A DNA stretch of 64,000 nucleotides, from assembly GCF_036906915.1 (NCBI RefSeq), contig NZ_JBAKHX010000003.1:124001-188000 (forward strand), read 5' to 3'. The position numbers were made by a program, and so were the translations under genes. Positions 35,338-43,714 of this stretch are shown here, in pieces. The stretch is from Phytohabitans sp036906915. GTDB lineage: Bacteria; Actinomycetota; Actinomycetes; Mycobacteriales; Micromonosporaceae. The notes beneath the pieces are model-generated. The model saw only the letters and a list, made by a program, of their open reading frames with translations, ran no database searches and was not told where the DNA came from. Numbering within the stretch: position 1 is the first letter of the stretch; each line of letters opens with the position of its first letter.

Positions 35338-36246
35338 ATGGGATTGAGGTTTGGCCTGCTAGGCACGGGTTACTGGGCGGCCGAGACGCAGGCGGCGGGG
35401 CTCGCCTCGCACCCGGATGCCGATCTTGTCGCGGTCTGGGGGCGTGACCCGGCCAAGGCGGAGACGCTCGCGAAGCGATATGGCATCACGCCCTACGACG
35501 ACGTGGACGCCTTGCTCGCGGACGTCGACGCGGTGGCCGTGGCGGTACCGCCGGACGTGCAGGCCGGCCTCGCGCTCCGGGCCGCCGAAGCCGGCCGTCA
35601 CCTGCTGCTCGACAAGCCGGTCGCGCTGGACACCGCCATGGCCGACCAGATCGTCACGGCGGTCGACGAGCGCGGGCTCTCCTCGGTGGTCTTCTTCACC
35701 AACCGGTTCTACGGCAGCATCGCCGACTTCCTGACCGCGACCGCCGCCACCGGCGACTGGCACGGCGCCCGGATGACCCAGTTCGCGTCGATCTTCCAGC
35801 CGGGCAACCCGTACGGCCTGTCGCCGTGGCGCCGCGAGCGTGGCGGGCTGTGGGATATCGGCCCGCACGCCCTGTCGGTGCTGTGGCCGGTGCTCGGCCC
35901 GGTCGCCGAGGTCACCTGCGTCGACGCGCCGCGCTCCACCGTGCACCTGACGCTGCGGCACACCGGCGGCACGGTCAGCACGGTCTCGCTGACCCTCGAC
36001 GCGCCGCCCCAGGCCGGCATCCGTGACTGCGTGTTCTACGGCGAGAACGGCCTTGCGACGCTCCCGGGCGCCGACGGCACGGCGGTGGACGCGTTCACCA
36101 AGGCGGTCGGCGAGCTCGTCCGCGACGTTGCCGCCGGCGCCACACGCCACCCGTGCGACGTGCGCTTCGGGCGGGACGTGGTGGCTGTCCTGGAAGCCGC
36201 CGAGACCGCGCGCCGCGAGGACCGCACGGTCAGCGTGGCGGCGTAG
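35338..36246 (+). CDS. Gfo/Idh/MocA-family NAD(P)-dependent oxidoreductase
   Basis: 302 residues. The N-terminal Rossmann fold begins FGLLGTGYWA, followed by AGRHLLLDKPVAL, where DKP replaces the more common EKP of the family (Lys conserved). GGLWDIGPHALSVL supplies the conserved Asp and His of the active site. Acts on a sugar, inositol or similar polyol; substrate not visible. Its 3' end overlaps the convergent membrane protein gene by 17 bases. Confidence 0.9.
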   Translation: MGLRFGLLGTGYWAAETQAAGLASHPDADLVAVWGRDPAKAETLAKRYGITPYDDVDALLADVDAVAVAVPPDVQAGLALRAAEAGRHLLLDKPVALDTAMADQIVTAVDERGLSSVVFFTNRFYGSIADFLTATAATGDWHGARMTQFASIFQPGNPYGLSPWRRERGGLWDIGPHALSVLWPVLGPVAEVTCVDAPRSTVHLTLRHTGGTVSTVSLTLDAPPQAGIRDCVFYGENGLATLPGADGTAVDAFTKAVGELVRDVAAGATRHPCDVRFGRDVVAVLEAAETARREDRTVSVAA

Positions 36247-38017
36247 GCAGTACCGGCACCGAGCGGCCGTCGCGACCGGTCGCGTGTACGGTCGCGGGGC
36301 CATCGGGCTTGTCCAGGTACGGGCCGGAGGTCACCACCGTGCCGCCGCGCTTGGTGGCGCCGTCGACGGTGACCTCGATGCTCTTCACGTCGCGGCTGCC
36401 CACCGCCACGTGGAACCAGTCACCGGCCGGCGAGTGCCACCACCAGCCCACCACGACGTGCCGGGCGAGGCGGCTGCACAGCCGGGTACCGGTGGCCTCG
36501 GCGACCACCCCGGCCGGCTCCCCGCCGATCTGGGTGACCGCCCAGATCCGGTTGCCGTCGCCGGGCAGGGCGGCACGCACGCACGCCAACTGGGCGCTGC
36601 TGTCGCGTAGCCGTCCCGACCAGACCTGCCACGCGGTGACCGACTCGGCGGCGGTGCCCCGCAGGCCGCCGACGGCGCAGCCCAGACGCCGCCAGAGGTC
36701 CGCTCCGGCGTCCAGCTCCGCGGGGCGGGTCATGTCGTTCGCCGGGCGGGCCGGCACGTACATGAGGTGCGCCAGCGCGGCGGTGCCGAGGTCGGCCAGC
36801 GTGAACGGTCCGCCGCGAGACACCTCGACCGAACGCAGCCGCAGCAGCGGCCCCCGCCAGCACCCCGCTTCGAGCGGTGGTGGCCCGGGCTCCGTGACGC
36901 CGTCCGTGATCGCCAACCGCTGCCACTCCTCGGCGCCCAGGTCGCCCACCTCGGCACCGGTCACCCAGGGCCCGAGTAGGTACCGCCCGGGGGTGAGCCG
37001 GATCGCGCTGGCCGCGTACCCGTCCGGGCGGGGCGCCGGCTCGATCCGTAGCGCCCGCTCGGTGCCCCTCTCGGTGTACGTGGCGATCCGGGTGGCGTCG
37101 GCCAGCACGGCGACCGTGGTGTCGTCCACGTCGCCGGCGTACAGCACCTGCGGCGGCTCGTTGGGCGGTTCGCCGCTCACCTGGGTCGACTCCAGGTGCC
37201 CGTCGTACCAGGCCGTCAGCGCGCTGCGCAGCAGCGCGTCGTCACCCGCTCGAGCGCCCCTGGTGGGCCAGGTGCGGAGCGTCAGCTCGGTCGCCTTGGA
37301 CCAGGCGTTCGCCGCCACGCGCCGCACCTGAAGCTGCTCCTCCGGATCGCTCCGCGCGGTCGGTACGCCGAACACCAGCGCGCCGGCGAGCGCCGCCGCG
37401 AGCACGGTCGCCAGCGCCGTCGCACCCAGCCTGGTGCCGCGCCAGAGCCGGATCATCAGCGGGTCGGGGGCGCGCAGCTGGACGAGCGTGGGGTCGGCGG
37501 GTGGCTCGGAGAGCAGGTGGCGCTGGTGGTCGGGGCTAAGGCCGTAGGCCTCGTGGATGCGCTGGCGCAGGGCGGACGCGGCGGCGAGCCGGCGCACTGC
37601 GTCGCTCCAGCCGGCCTGCTGGAGCAGCAGCACGGCATCGCGGGCCTGGAGGTTCTCCAGCATCGTGAGCGCGTACCCGGCCCGCACGCTGGGCTCGGCC
37701 GTGGCGAGCGCCTCGTCCAGTTCCCGGTGGGCCCGGCTGCCGGGCAGCGGGGTGTGCCACGCCCAGGTGACCACCACAGGCAGTGCCCGGCGGTGCGGTT
37801 TGGCGGCGCGGCGCAGCACGCGGACCACCAGTTCGGGGTACGTCAAAGGGGTACGCGCGCGCCACGGCAGTGCCCGGTGCACCAGCCGGTGCGCCCGGAC
37901 GAGCCGTGACTGCCTGCCGGGCGGTGCGGGCGCGATCAGGTATGCGAGCCGCACCAGGCGCTCGTACTGCCGCACGAAGACGGTCTCGGCCCGGGCGGGC
38001 GGCGCAGAGGGCTCCAC
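36230..38017 (-). CDS. Membrane protein with a sigma-factor-like N-terminal half and a large extracytoplasmic domain
   Basis: 595 residues. Residues ~10-180 look like a degenerate ECF-type arrangement: FVRQYERLVRLAYLIAP resembles region 2.1, and AVLLLQQAGWSDAVRRLAAASALRQRIHEAYG sits where region 4 would be, but the DNA-contact motifs are not convincing. One membrane segment lies at ~200-220. The remaining ~375 residues are extracytoplasmic, beta-rich and Cys-poor with no domain I can name. Divergent from the XRE/ClpP-like pair. Function unknown. Confidence 0.6.
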   Translation of the reverse strand: MEPSAPPARAETVFVRQYERLVRLAYLIAPAPPGRQSRLVRAHRLVHRALPWRARTPLTYPELVVRVLRRAAKPHRRALPVVVTWAWHTPLPGSRAHRELDEALATAEPSVRAGYALTMLENLQARDAVLLLQQAGWSDAVRRLAAASALRQRIHEAYGLSPDHQRHLLSEPPADPTLVQLRAPDPLMIRLWRGTRLGATALATVLAAALAGALVFGVPTARSDPEEQLQVRRVAANAWSKATELTLRTWPTRGARAGDDALLRSALTAWYDGHLESTQVSGEPPNEPPQVLYAGDVDDTTVAVLADATRIATYTERGTERALRIEPAPRPDGYAASAIRLTPGRYLLGPWVTGAEVGDLGAEEWQRLAITDGVTEPGPPPLEAGCWRGPLLRLRSVEVSRGGPFTLADLGTAALAHLMYVPARPANDMTRPAELDAGADLWRRLGCAVGGLRGTAAESVTAWQVWSGRLRDSSAQLACVRAALPGDGNRIWAVTQIGGEPAGVVAEATGTRLCSRLARHVVVGWWWHSPAGDWFHVAVGSRDVKSIEVTVDGATKRGGTVVTSGPYLDKPDGPATVHATGRDGRSVPVLPTPPR

Positions 38018-38062
38018 GGGGGAGTCAACGTGGTGGCCTTGCGCGCGGTCACGGCCATCGGT

Positions 38063-38078
38063 ATATCGTTTTTGATAT
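38063..38078. promoter_or_regulatory. Inverted repeat overlapping the XRE start codon
   Basis: ATATC (38063-38067) and GATAT (38074-38078) flank GTTTTT. It is an AT-rich island in GC-rich DNA, and the right arm includes the first two bases of the ATG. Position and form fit an autoregulatory operator of the XRE protein. Confidence 0.5.
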
Positions 38079-38334
38079 GGAGGACGACCTGCCGCTGCTC
38101 CCGGGCTTCCGGGAGATGGCGATACGGCGCCGCGAGCTGCTCGCCCGGCTCGCGGAGCAGCGGCGCGCGGCCGGGCTCTCGCAGGCCGAGGTGGCCGTGC
38201 GGATGGGCACGTCCCAGCCGGCCGTCGCCCGGCTGGAGGCCGGCGAGGTCGACGTCCGGATGTCTACTGTGGAGCGCTACGCGGCCGCCGTCGGGGTGCG
38301 CCTGGAGATGCGCCTCCAACCACCTGGGAGGTAA
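38077..38334 (+). CDS. Small XRE-type helix-turn-helix regulator
   Basis: 85 residues. The HTH runs RAAGLSQAEVAVRMGTSQPAVARLEAGEVDVRMSTVERYAAAVG, a cI/Cro-like DNA-binding fold with no ligand domain, like HigA-type antitoxins. The start is ATG 38077; no ribosome site precedes it, so the message may be leaderless. It is followed after two bases by the ClpP-like gene, whose GGGAGGT ribosome site is inside the last codons of this gene. No RelE/HigB-like toxin adjoins it. Confidence 0.88.
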   Translation: MEDDLPLLPGFREMAIRRRELLARLAEQRRAAGLSQAEVAVRMGTSQPAVARLEAGEVDVRMSTVERYAAAVGVRLEMRLQPPGR

Positions 38335-38336
38335 GC

Positions 38337-38957
38337 GTGAGATTGCGACTCGATCCGCCGGGACCCGCGGGCCCGCCATGGCGGCCCGGCGCGCCGCCGC
38401 CCATGCCAGACGAGCCGGCCGTCGAGGGCATGCCGCCGTGGTTGCAGGAGCGCATGTTCGAGCAGCGCATGGTGATAGTCACCGGCCCGCTGACGGGGCC
38501 CGCCGCCACCCAGGCCGCCGCCGCGCTGCTCACGCTCGACGCGCTGGGCACCGAGCCGGTACGCCTGCACCTGGCGACGCCCGACGGGGACCTGGCCGCC
38601 GCGTTCGGGCTGATCGACGTGCTGGACTCGATGCGCGCCCCGGTGCACGCCCTCGTCACCTCGCTCACCGGTGGCGCCGCGATCGGCGTGCTCGCCGCGG
38701 CCAAGCGCCGGCTGGCGTACTCGCACGCCCAGATCCGCCTCACCGAGCCGCGTGCCGGCGCGGTCAGCGGCACCGCCGACGAGGTGGCCGCGGCCGCTGG
38801 CCAGTACCTGCGCGAGCTGGAGGAGCTGGCGCTGCGTGTGGTGGACGCGACGGGCCAGCCGCGCAGCCGGATCGAGGACGACATGGCGGCCGGCCGCACG
38901 TTCACGGCCGAGGAGGCTCGTGAGTACGGCCTGCTCGACGAGATCGTGGGCCGCTGA
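38337..38957 (+). CDS. ClpP-like protein lacking the catalytic triad (pseudoprotease)
   Basis: 206 residues with a Pro-rich N-terminal extension (~1-30). The fold is ClpP: EQRMVIVTGPLTG, LHLATPDGDL, and a C-terminal end TAEEAREYGLLDEIVGR almost identical in pattern to ClpP. But the nucleophile motif (usually AASMG) is GAAIG, putting Ala at residue 115; the usual MIHQP is RLTEP, putting Thr136 for His; and the Asp region reads MAAGR. All three triad residues appear lost. GTG 38337, two bases after the XRE stop. It may cap or scaffold a true ClpP ring, like cyanobacterial ClpR (inference). Confidence 0.85.
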   Translation: MRLRLDPPGPAGPPWRPGAPPPMPDEPAVEGMPPWLQERMFEQRMVIVTGPLTGPAATQAAAALLTLDALGTEPVRLHLATPDGDLAAAFGLIDVLDSMRAPVHALVTSLTGGAAIGVLAAAKRRLAYSHAQIRLTEPRAGAVSGTADEVAAAAGQYLRELEELALRVVDATGQPRSRIEDDMAAGRTFTAEEAREYGLLDEIVGR

Positions 38958-39064
38958 CCTCACCTCCCAGGATGAGGGTGTACGACCTGCGGCGTACGGC
39001 AGAGGCGGGTAAGACCAGTCTCGTGGTGGTCGGCCGGATCGGACGCCGCTCATAGCGTCGAGGC

Positions 39065-39961
39065 ATGATCGAGGCACGGGCGCTGACGAAGCGCTACGGC
39101 GACAAGGTCGCCGTCGATGAGCTGTCCTTCACGGTACGGCCGGGGCAGGTGACCGGGTTTCTCGGGCCGAACGGTGCCGGCAAGTCCACGACGATGCGGA
39201 TGATCGTCGGGCTGGACCGCCCCACCGCCGGCACGGTGACCGTGGGCGGCCGGCCGTACCGGGAACACACCGCGCCGCTGCGCCAGGTTGGCGCCCTACT
39301 GGAGGCCAAGGCCGTCCACAAGGGGCGCACCGCGCACAGCCACCTGCTGGCGCTCGCGCAGACCCACGGCATCGCCGTCCGGCGGGTCGACGAGGTACTC
39401 GGCATCGCCGGGCTCTCCGACGTCGCCGGCAAGCGGGTCGGTGGCTTCTCGCTCGGCATGGGCCAGCGGCTGGGCATCGCGGTGGCGCTGCTCGGCGACC
39501 CGGCGACGGTGATGCTCGACGAGCCGGTCAACGGGCTCGACCCCGACGGGGTGGTGTGGGTGCGCAACCTGCTCAAGGGCCTCGCCGCCGAGGGTCGCAC
39601 CGTGCTCGTCTCCAGCCACCTGATGAGCGAGATGGCGCTGACCGCCGACCATCTCGTGATCATCGGACGCGGGCGGCTGTTGGCCGACACCACGGTCGAC
39701 GAACTGATCGCACGGGTGGCCGTCGGTACCGTGCTGGTGCGCTCGCTCCGCACCGCCGACCTGCGCGACCTGCTCGTCGCCAACGGCGCCACGGTCACAC
39801 CCACCGACTCGGGTGCCGTGCAGGTCGTTGGGCTGACCGCCGAAAAGATCGGCGACCTCGCGCTCGACGGCGGCCTGCCCCTGTACGAGCTGACCCCACG
39901 CCGCGCCTCGCTGGAAGAGGCGTACATGGAGCTGACCCGGGAGGCGGTGGAGTACCGATGA
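39065..39961 (+). CDS. ABC transporter ATP-binding protein (export type)
   Basis: 298 residues: Walker A GPNGAGKST, Q-loop, signature in GFSLGMGQRLGIA (LGMGQ, a variant of LSGGQ common in this subgroup), Walker B VMLDEPVNGLD, and a C-terminal ~80-residue domain typical of antibiotic or lantibiotic exporters. ATG 39065. Its stop overlaps the permease start (ATGA). With the permease and the following sensor kinase/regulator it forms a likely four-gene drug- or peptide-stress operon. Confidence 0.93.
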   Translation: MIEARALTKRYGDKVAVDELSFTVRPGQVTGFLGPNGAGKSTTMRMIVGLDRPTAGTVTVGGRPYREHTAPLRQVGALLEAKAVHKGRTAHSHLLALAQTHGIAVRRVDEVLGIAGLSDVAGKRVGGFSLGMGQRLGIAVALLGDPATVMLDEPVNGLDPDGVVWVRNLLKGLAAEGRTVLVSSHLMSEMALTADHLVIIGRGRLLADTTVDELIARVAVGTVLVRSLRTADLRDLLVANGATVTPTDSGAVQVVGLTAEKIGDLALDGGLPLYELTPRRASLEEAYMELTREAVEYR

Positions 39962-40725
39962 TCACTTTTCGGCACGTGCTCCGGTCGGAGTGGACCAAGC
40001 TGATCTCGCTCCGGTCGACCTGGGCAACGCTCGGCGCCGTCGCGGCGCTCGCCGTCGGGCTGGCCGGCGCGATCGGGTACGGCGTGAGCCGGTCCGACCC
40101 GCCCGCCAACGTGGGCGAGGCGGTCGGCGCCGCGTTCCTCCCGCTCGACTTCTTCGTACTGGTCGTCGGCGCGCTCGGCGTCCTGCAGATGACCGGGGAG
40201 TACGGCTCGGGTCTGATCCGGGCCACCCTCACGGCGGTGCCGCGCCGGCTGCCCGTACTGGCCGCCAAGGCGCTCGCCTTCGCGGCGCTCACGTTTCCGG
40301 TCATGGTCGCGGTGTGCCTGGCGGCCTTCCTGGTGTGCCAGGCGTTCCTCGGCGAGGGCGGCGCGTCGCTTGGCGATGCGGGGGTGACCGGCGCGATCCT
40401 CGGCGCCGCCGCCTGCCCGGTGCTCATGGGCCTGCTGGGCCTCGGCATAGGCGCGCTGGTGCGGAATACCGCCGGTGCGGTCACCACCTTGGCGGCCGTG
40501 CTGCTGGTGGTACCCGCGCTGCTGACGCCCGTGCTGCCGGGCGGTTGGGACGAGCGCGTCATGAAGTTCGTGCCCACCATCGCCGGCCAGGCCATGTACG
40601 GCGTCGGTGGCAACGGCACGCCCTTCGACACCCTGGCGCCAGCCGCCTCCGCGGCGGTACTCGTCGGATGGGTGCTGGTGACGTTAGCGGGCGGAGCGGC
40701 CCTGCTGGCGCGCCGGGACGCGTAG
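39958..40725 (+). CDS. ABC transporter permease
   Basis: 255 residues, six membrane segments, starting MITFRHVLRSEWTKLISLRSTWA, the usual beginning of actinobacterial ABC-2 type permeases (RSEWTKLRSLRST). ATG 39958 overlaps the ATPase stop by 4 nt, so subunits are coupled. Longer upstream frame is the ATPase gene read out of frame. Substrate unknown. Confidence 0.92.
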   Translation: MITFRHVLRSEWTKLISLRSTWATLGAVAALAVGLAGAIGYGVSRSDPPANVGEAVGAAFLPLDFFVLVVGALGVLQMTGEYGSGLIRATLTAVPRRLPVLAAKALAFAALTFPVMVAVCLAAFLVCQAFLGEGGASLGDAGVTGAILGAAACPVLMGLLGLGIGALVRNTAGAVTTLAAVLLVVPALLTPVLPGGWDERVMKFVPTIAGQAMYGVGGNGTPFDTLAPAASAAVLVGWVLVTLAGGAALLARRDA

Positions 40726-40748
40726 TTTGCTGTGATGGGCTGCTGGTG

Positions 40749-41897
40749 ATGGGCAAGCTGCGGGCGGCGTTGCGCCGGCATCCCCGGTGGGTGGATGTCG
40801 GCCTCGCCGCGCTGCTCGCGCTCTTCAACGTTGCGGCACTGGAGCCCGGTGACGGCCTGGTGGCCGTGCTGTGCTTCCTCGCCGTGCACGCATCGCTGGT
40901 GTGGCGGCGCCGCTGGCCGGTACCGGTCTTCTGGGCGACCTTCGGCCTGGCTGTACTCGCCGGTGTGGTGATCGAGGTGCGCGTAGAGGGCTTCTACCCG
41001 GAGTCGGTCATCGCGTTGGCGGTCTACACGGTCGCGCGGTACGGGCCGCGCCGGCAGCTCGTGCCGATCGTGGCGGTGATCGGCATACCGGCGGTTGTCG
41101 CGCTCTTCTGGGACGGTCCGAACTGGACGGTGGCCGGCTTCATCGGCTCGGCCCTCGCCGCGACGGTGCTCCTCGGCCTCGTGGTGCGCACCCGCGAGGC
41201 GTACCTGGCGGAGCTGGAGGAGCGGGCCCGGCGCCTGGAGCGCGAGCGCGATCAGCGGGCCCGCCTGGCGGTCGCCGCCGAGCGCGCCCGGATCGCCCGC
41301 GACGTGCACGACATCGTGGCGCACAACCTCGCCGTGATGGTCGCGCTGGCCGATGGTGCCGCGTTCACGGCCGCGGCGGCGCCCGAGCGGGCCGCTGACG
41401 CCATGCGGCAGGTGTCCACCACCGGCCGGCAGGCGTTGGGTGAGATGCGGCGGCTGCTCGGCCTGCTGCGCGATGCCGACGATGGCCGCGCGCCGCAGCC
41501 CGGGCTGGACGACATCGACGAGCTGGTCACGCAGGTCCGCGCGGCGGGCGTGCAGGTGGCGCTCACCCGCGAGGGCGCACCGGGCGACTGGGGTCCGGGT
41601 GCCGGGCTGGCCGTGTACCGGATCGTGCAGGAGGCGCTGACCAACGTGCTCAAGCACGCCGGGCCACAGGCCATGGCGGAGGTGCGGCTGCGCTACGAAG
41701 ACGGCGGCGTGGAGGTCGAGGTGAGCGACGACGGCTCCCCAGCCGGCGCGGCCGAGCAGGGAGAGGGGCACGGCGTCACCGGCATGGCGGAGCGGGCCGC
41801 GGCGTACGACGGCGAGGTCGAGGCCGGGCCGCGCGCCGACGGGCCGGGCTGGCGGGTACGCGCACGCCTGCGCCTCGACACGCGGGAGCCCGCATGA
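40749..41897 (+). CDS. Sensor histidine kinase (NarL/DesK type)
   Basis: 382 residues. About four or five membrane segments in the first ~140 residues, a short coiled coil, then the dimerisation/phosphoacceptor box ERARIARDVHDIVAHNLAVM with the His, and an ATPase domain with EALTNVLKHA (N box) and GHGVTGMAERAAAYDGE. ATG 40749. It precedes a LuxR-type regulator by 19 bases and follows an ABC exporter by 23, indicating that it controls the exporter. Confidence 0.92.
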   Translation: MGKLRAALRRHPRWVDVGLAALLALFNVAALEPGDGLVAVLCFLAVHASLVWRRRWPVPVFWATFGLAVLAGVVIEVRVEGFYPESVIALAVYTVARYGPRRQLVPIVAVIGIPAVVALFWDGPNWTVAGFIGSALAATVLLGLVVRTREAYLAELEERARRLERERDQRARLAVAAERARIARDVHDIVAHNLAVMVALADGAAFTAAAAPERAADAMRQVSTTGRQALGEMRRLLGLLRDADDGRAPQPGLDDIDELVTQVRAAGVQVALTREGAPGDWGPGAGLAVYRIVQEALTNVLKHAGPQAMAEVRLRYEDGGVEVEVSDDGSPAGAAEQGEGHGVTGMAERAAAYDGEVEAGPRADGPGWRVRARLRLDTREPA

Positions 41898-41916
41898 GCA
41901 TTGAGGTAACTGGCGC

Positions 41917-42591
41917 ATGACCGTCCGGTTGCTGCTGGTCGACGACCAGTCGTTGCTGCGCCTCGGGTTTCGTATGGTGCTGGAGACGCAGCCCGACCTG
42001 GAGGTGGTCGGCGAGGCGGGCGACGGCGCGCAGGGTGTCTCGATGACCCGCGCGCTCGCCCCGGACGTGGTGTTGATGGACGTGCGCATGCCGGTGCTGG
42101 ACGGCATCGAGGCGACCCGGCAGATCGTGGCGTCCGGCTCCGCCGCCCGGGTACTCGTGCTCACCACCTTCAACCTCGACGAGTACGTCTATGCCGCGCT
42201 CCGCGCCGGAGCCAGCGGGTTTCTGCTCAAGGACGTGCCGCCGACCGACCTGATCAGCGGCATTCGCGCGGTCGCGGCGGGCGACGCGGTGGTCGCGCCG
42301 AGCGTTACCCGGCGCCTCATCGACGCGTTCGCCGACCACCTGCCCGACCCGTCGAGCGGCCGGTCGGCGGTCGGTGAGCGGCTGCACCGGCTCACCGACC
42401 GCGAGCGGGAGGTGCTCGTCGAGCTGGCACGCGGCAGGTCCAACGCGGAGATCGCCGAGCTGCTCACGGTCGCCGAGGCGACGGTCAAGACGCACGTCGG
42501 CCGGGTACTGGCCAAACTGGACCTGCGTGACCGGGTGCAAGCGGTGATCTTCGCGTACGAGGCGGGCCTGATCAGGCCGGGTCAGCAGTAG
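41917..42591 (+). CDS. LuxR/NarL-family response regulator
   Basis: 224 residues: receiver domain with VDDQS, phosphoacceptor Asp in VVLMDVRMPVLDG, the switch Thr in LTTFN and Lys in LLKDVPP, then a LuxR-type HTH (LTDREREVLVELARGRSNAEIAELLTVAEATVKTHVGRVLAKL). Partner of the kinase immediately upstream; likely activator of the ABC operon. Its 3' end overlaps the convergent secreted-protein gene by ten bases. Confidence 0.94.
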   Translation: MTVRLLLVDDQSLLRLGFRMVLETQPDLEVVGEAGDGAQGVSMTRALAPDVVLMDVRMPVLDGIEATRQIVASGSAARVLVLTTFNLDEYVYAALRAGASGFLLKDVPPTDLISGIRAVAAGDAVVAPSVTRRLIDAFADHLPDPSSGRSAVGERLHRLTDREREVLVELARGRSNAEIAELLTVAEATVKTHVGRVLAKLDLRDRVQAVIFAYEAGLIRPGQQ

Positions 42592-43076
42592 CGGTACACA
42601 TAGTCCGCCCGGTTGCGGTTGGGCGCCACGTCGGGGACGGTCCGCTTGCTCGTGCTGAGCGTGAACAGCGACGTGTCGGTCGCACCGGTCTCGGCGATGA
42701 AGACCACCGACCCGGTCGACATGTTGTAGTGCACCGACTCGGTGCGGTCACGCCAACTCCACCAGCCGAGGTCCTGCCAGCCGCACGAGCTGAGCCGGCC
42801 ACGGGGGTAGTTGTAGTTGAGGCCGTCGTAGAAGCAGAACCAGCCGGCGGGGCAGTCGGGTGCCGCATACGCGCCGACCGGCGCCGCCACTTCGACGATC
42901 ATGGCGCCGTACGCGATCTCGTTGTCGCCGATCTGCTGGCCACCGGGGTGTGCGGCCAGGAACTCGGCGACGAGCCGCTGGTTGGTGTCCGCATCAGACG
43001 GTGCCGCGGTGGCGGTGCCGCTGATGGACAGGACGAGGGCGAGGATGGCGACTGGGATGAGGGTGAGCCTTGTCAT
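42582..43076 (-). CDS. Secreted peptidase-inhibitor I36-like / beta-gamma-crystallin-like protein
   Basis: 164 residues. An N-terminal signal peptide (MTRLTLIPVAILALVLSIS..., cleavage near ATAAP) is followed by an acidic helical pro-region and a Cys-containing domain (DCPAGWFCFYDGLNYNYPRGRL...CGW) characteristic of the I36 inhibitor family (SMPI fold), ending with Cys. ATG 43076 is chosen because GGGGAT lies just upstream; ATG 43088 adds four residues without a better site. It may inhibit a secreted metalloprotease, but small secreted members of this fold have varied roles. Confidence 0.82.
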   Translation of the reverse strand: MTRLTLIPVAILALVLSISGTATAAPSDADTNQRLVAEFLAAHPGGQQIGDNEIAYGAMIVEVAAPVGAYAAPDCPAGWFCFYDGLNYNYPRGRLSSCGWQDLGWWSWRDRTESVHYNMSTGSVVFIAETGATDTSLFTLSTSKRTVPDVAPNRNRADYVYRYC

Positions 43077-43264
43077 TGCGATCCCCATTGCGGTAAGTGG
43101 TCACTCCGACACTGTGAGCGACCATTGGCCCCAGGCTATGTAGCAAAGCGCCAGATTGCTAGATCGCGATGTGTTTTTGGGCGGGGCGTGCGAATGTCGG
43201 TCTCGCTCCCGGGCGCCCGGCGGGATATACACGTGGGTGACGACACAGCGTCCAAGGAGTCCCG

Positions 43265-43714
43265 TTGCGAACCGGCGCAGACGACGAGGCGTGGCTGGAC
43301 GGCATCTGGCGTCGGCACCGGCCACGGGTGGTGGGCTTCCTGCGGCGTGCCAGCGAGCCGAACGAGGCCGAAGACCTCGCCGAGCAGACGTTCATCGAGG
43401 CATGGCGCCGCCGAGCCGAGGCCCCTGACCAGCCGCTTCCCTGGCTGCTGCGGATCGCCAACCAACTGCACCGGTCCCGTCACGGCACGCCGGTGCCGTG
43501 GACACCCTTGGCGCGCGTCGACCCCGAGTTGGCCGCCGCGTGCGCCGCCCTCACCGACGACGAACGCGCCTGCCTGCTGCTCTTCGTGCTCGACGATCTC
43601 ACCGACGAAGAGGTCGCCCAGGTGGTCGGATGCGACCCCGACACGGCACGGCGCGACCGGGAGCGGGCACGCGACAAGCTACGGCACGCCGTGGGCGGCG
43701 TGATGACCGCATGA
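43265..43714 (+). CDS. ECF-type RNA polymerase sigma factor
   Basis: 149 residues, on the short side. Region 2: WRRHRPRVVGFLRRASEPNEAEDLAEQTFIEAWRR; region 4: LTDDERACLLLFVLDDLTDEEVAQVVGCDPDTARRDRERARDKLR. The start is TTG 43265 with AGGAG (43255-43259) five bases upstream. Its stop overlaps the next gene by 4 nt (ATGA). This sigma/CU044_5270 pairing is common in actinomycetes. Region 2.3-2.4 looks reduced, so promoter recognition may be limited. Confidence 0.88.
   Translation: MRTGADDEAWLDGIWRRHRPRVVGFLRRASEPNEAEDLAEQTFIEAWRRRAEAPDQPLPWLLRIANQLHRSRHGTPVPWTPLARVDPELAAACAALTDDERACLLLFVLDDLTDEEVAQVVGCDPDTARRDRERARDKLRHAVGGVMTA

Noticed and set aside
38077..38957. Type II toxin-antitoxin module
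   Set aside because: The XRE protein resembles an antitoxin, but the partner is ClpP-like, not a RelE, HigB or other known toxin fold.
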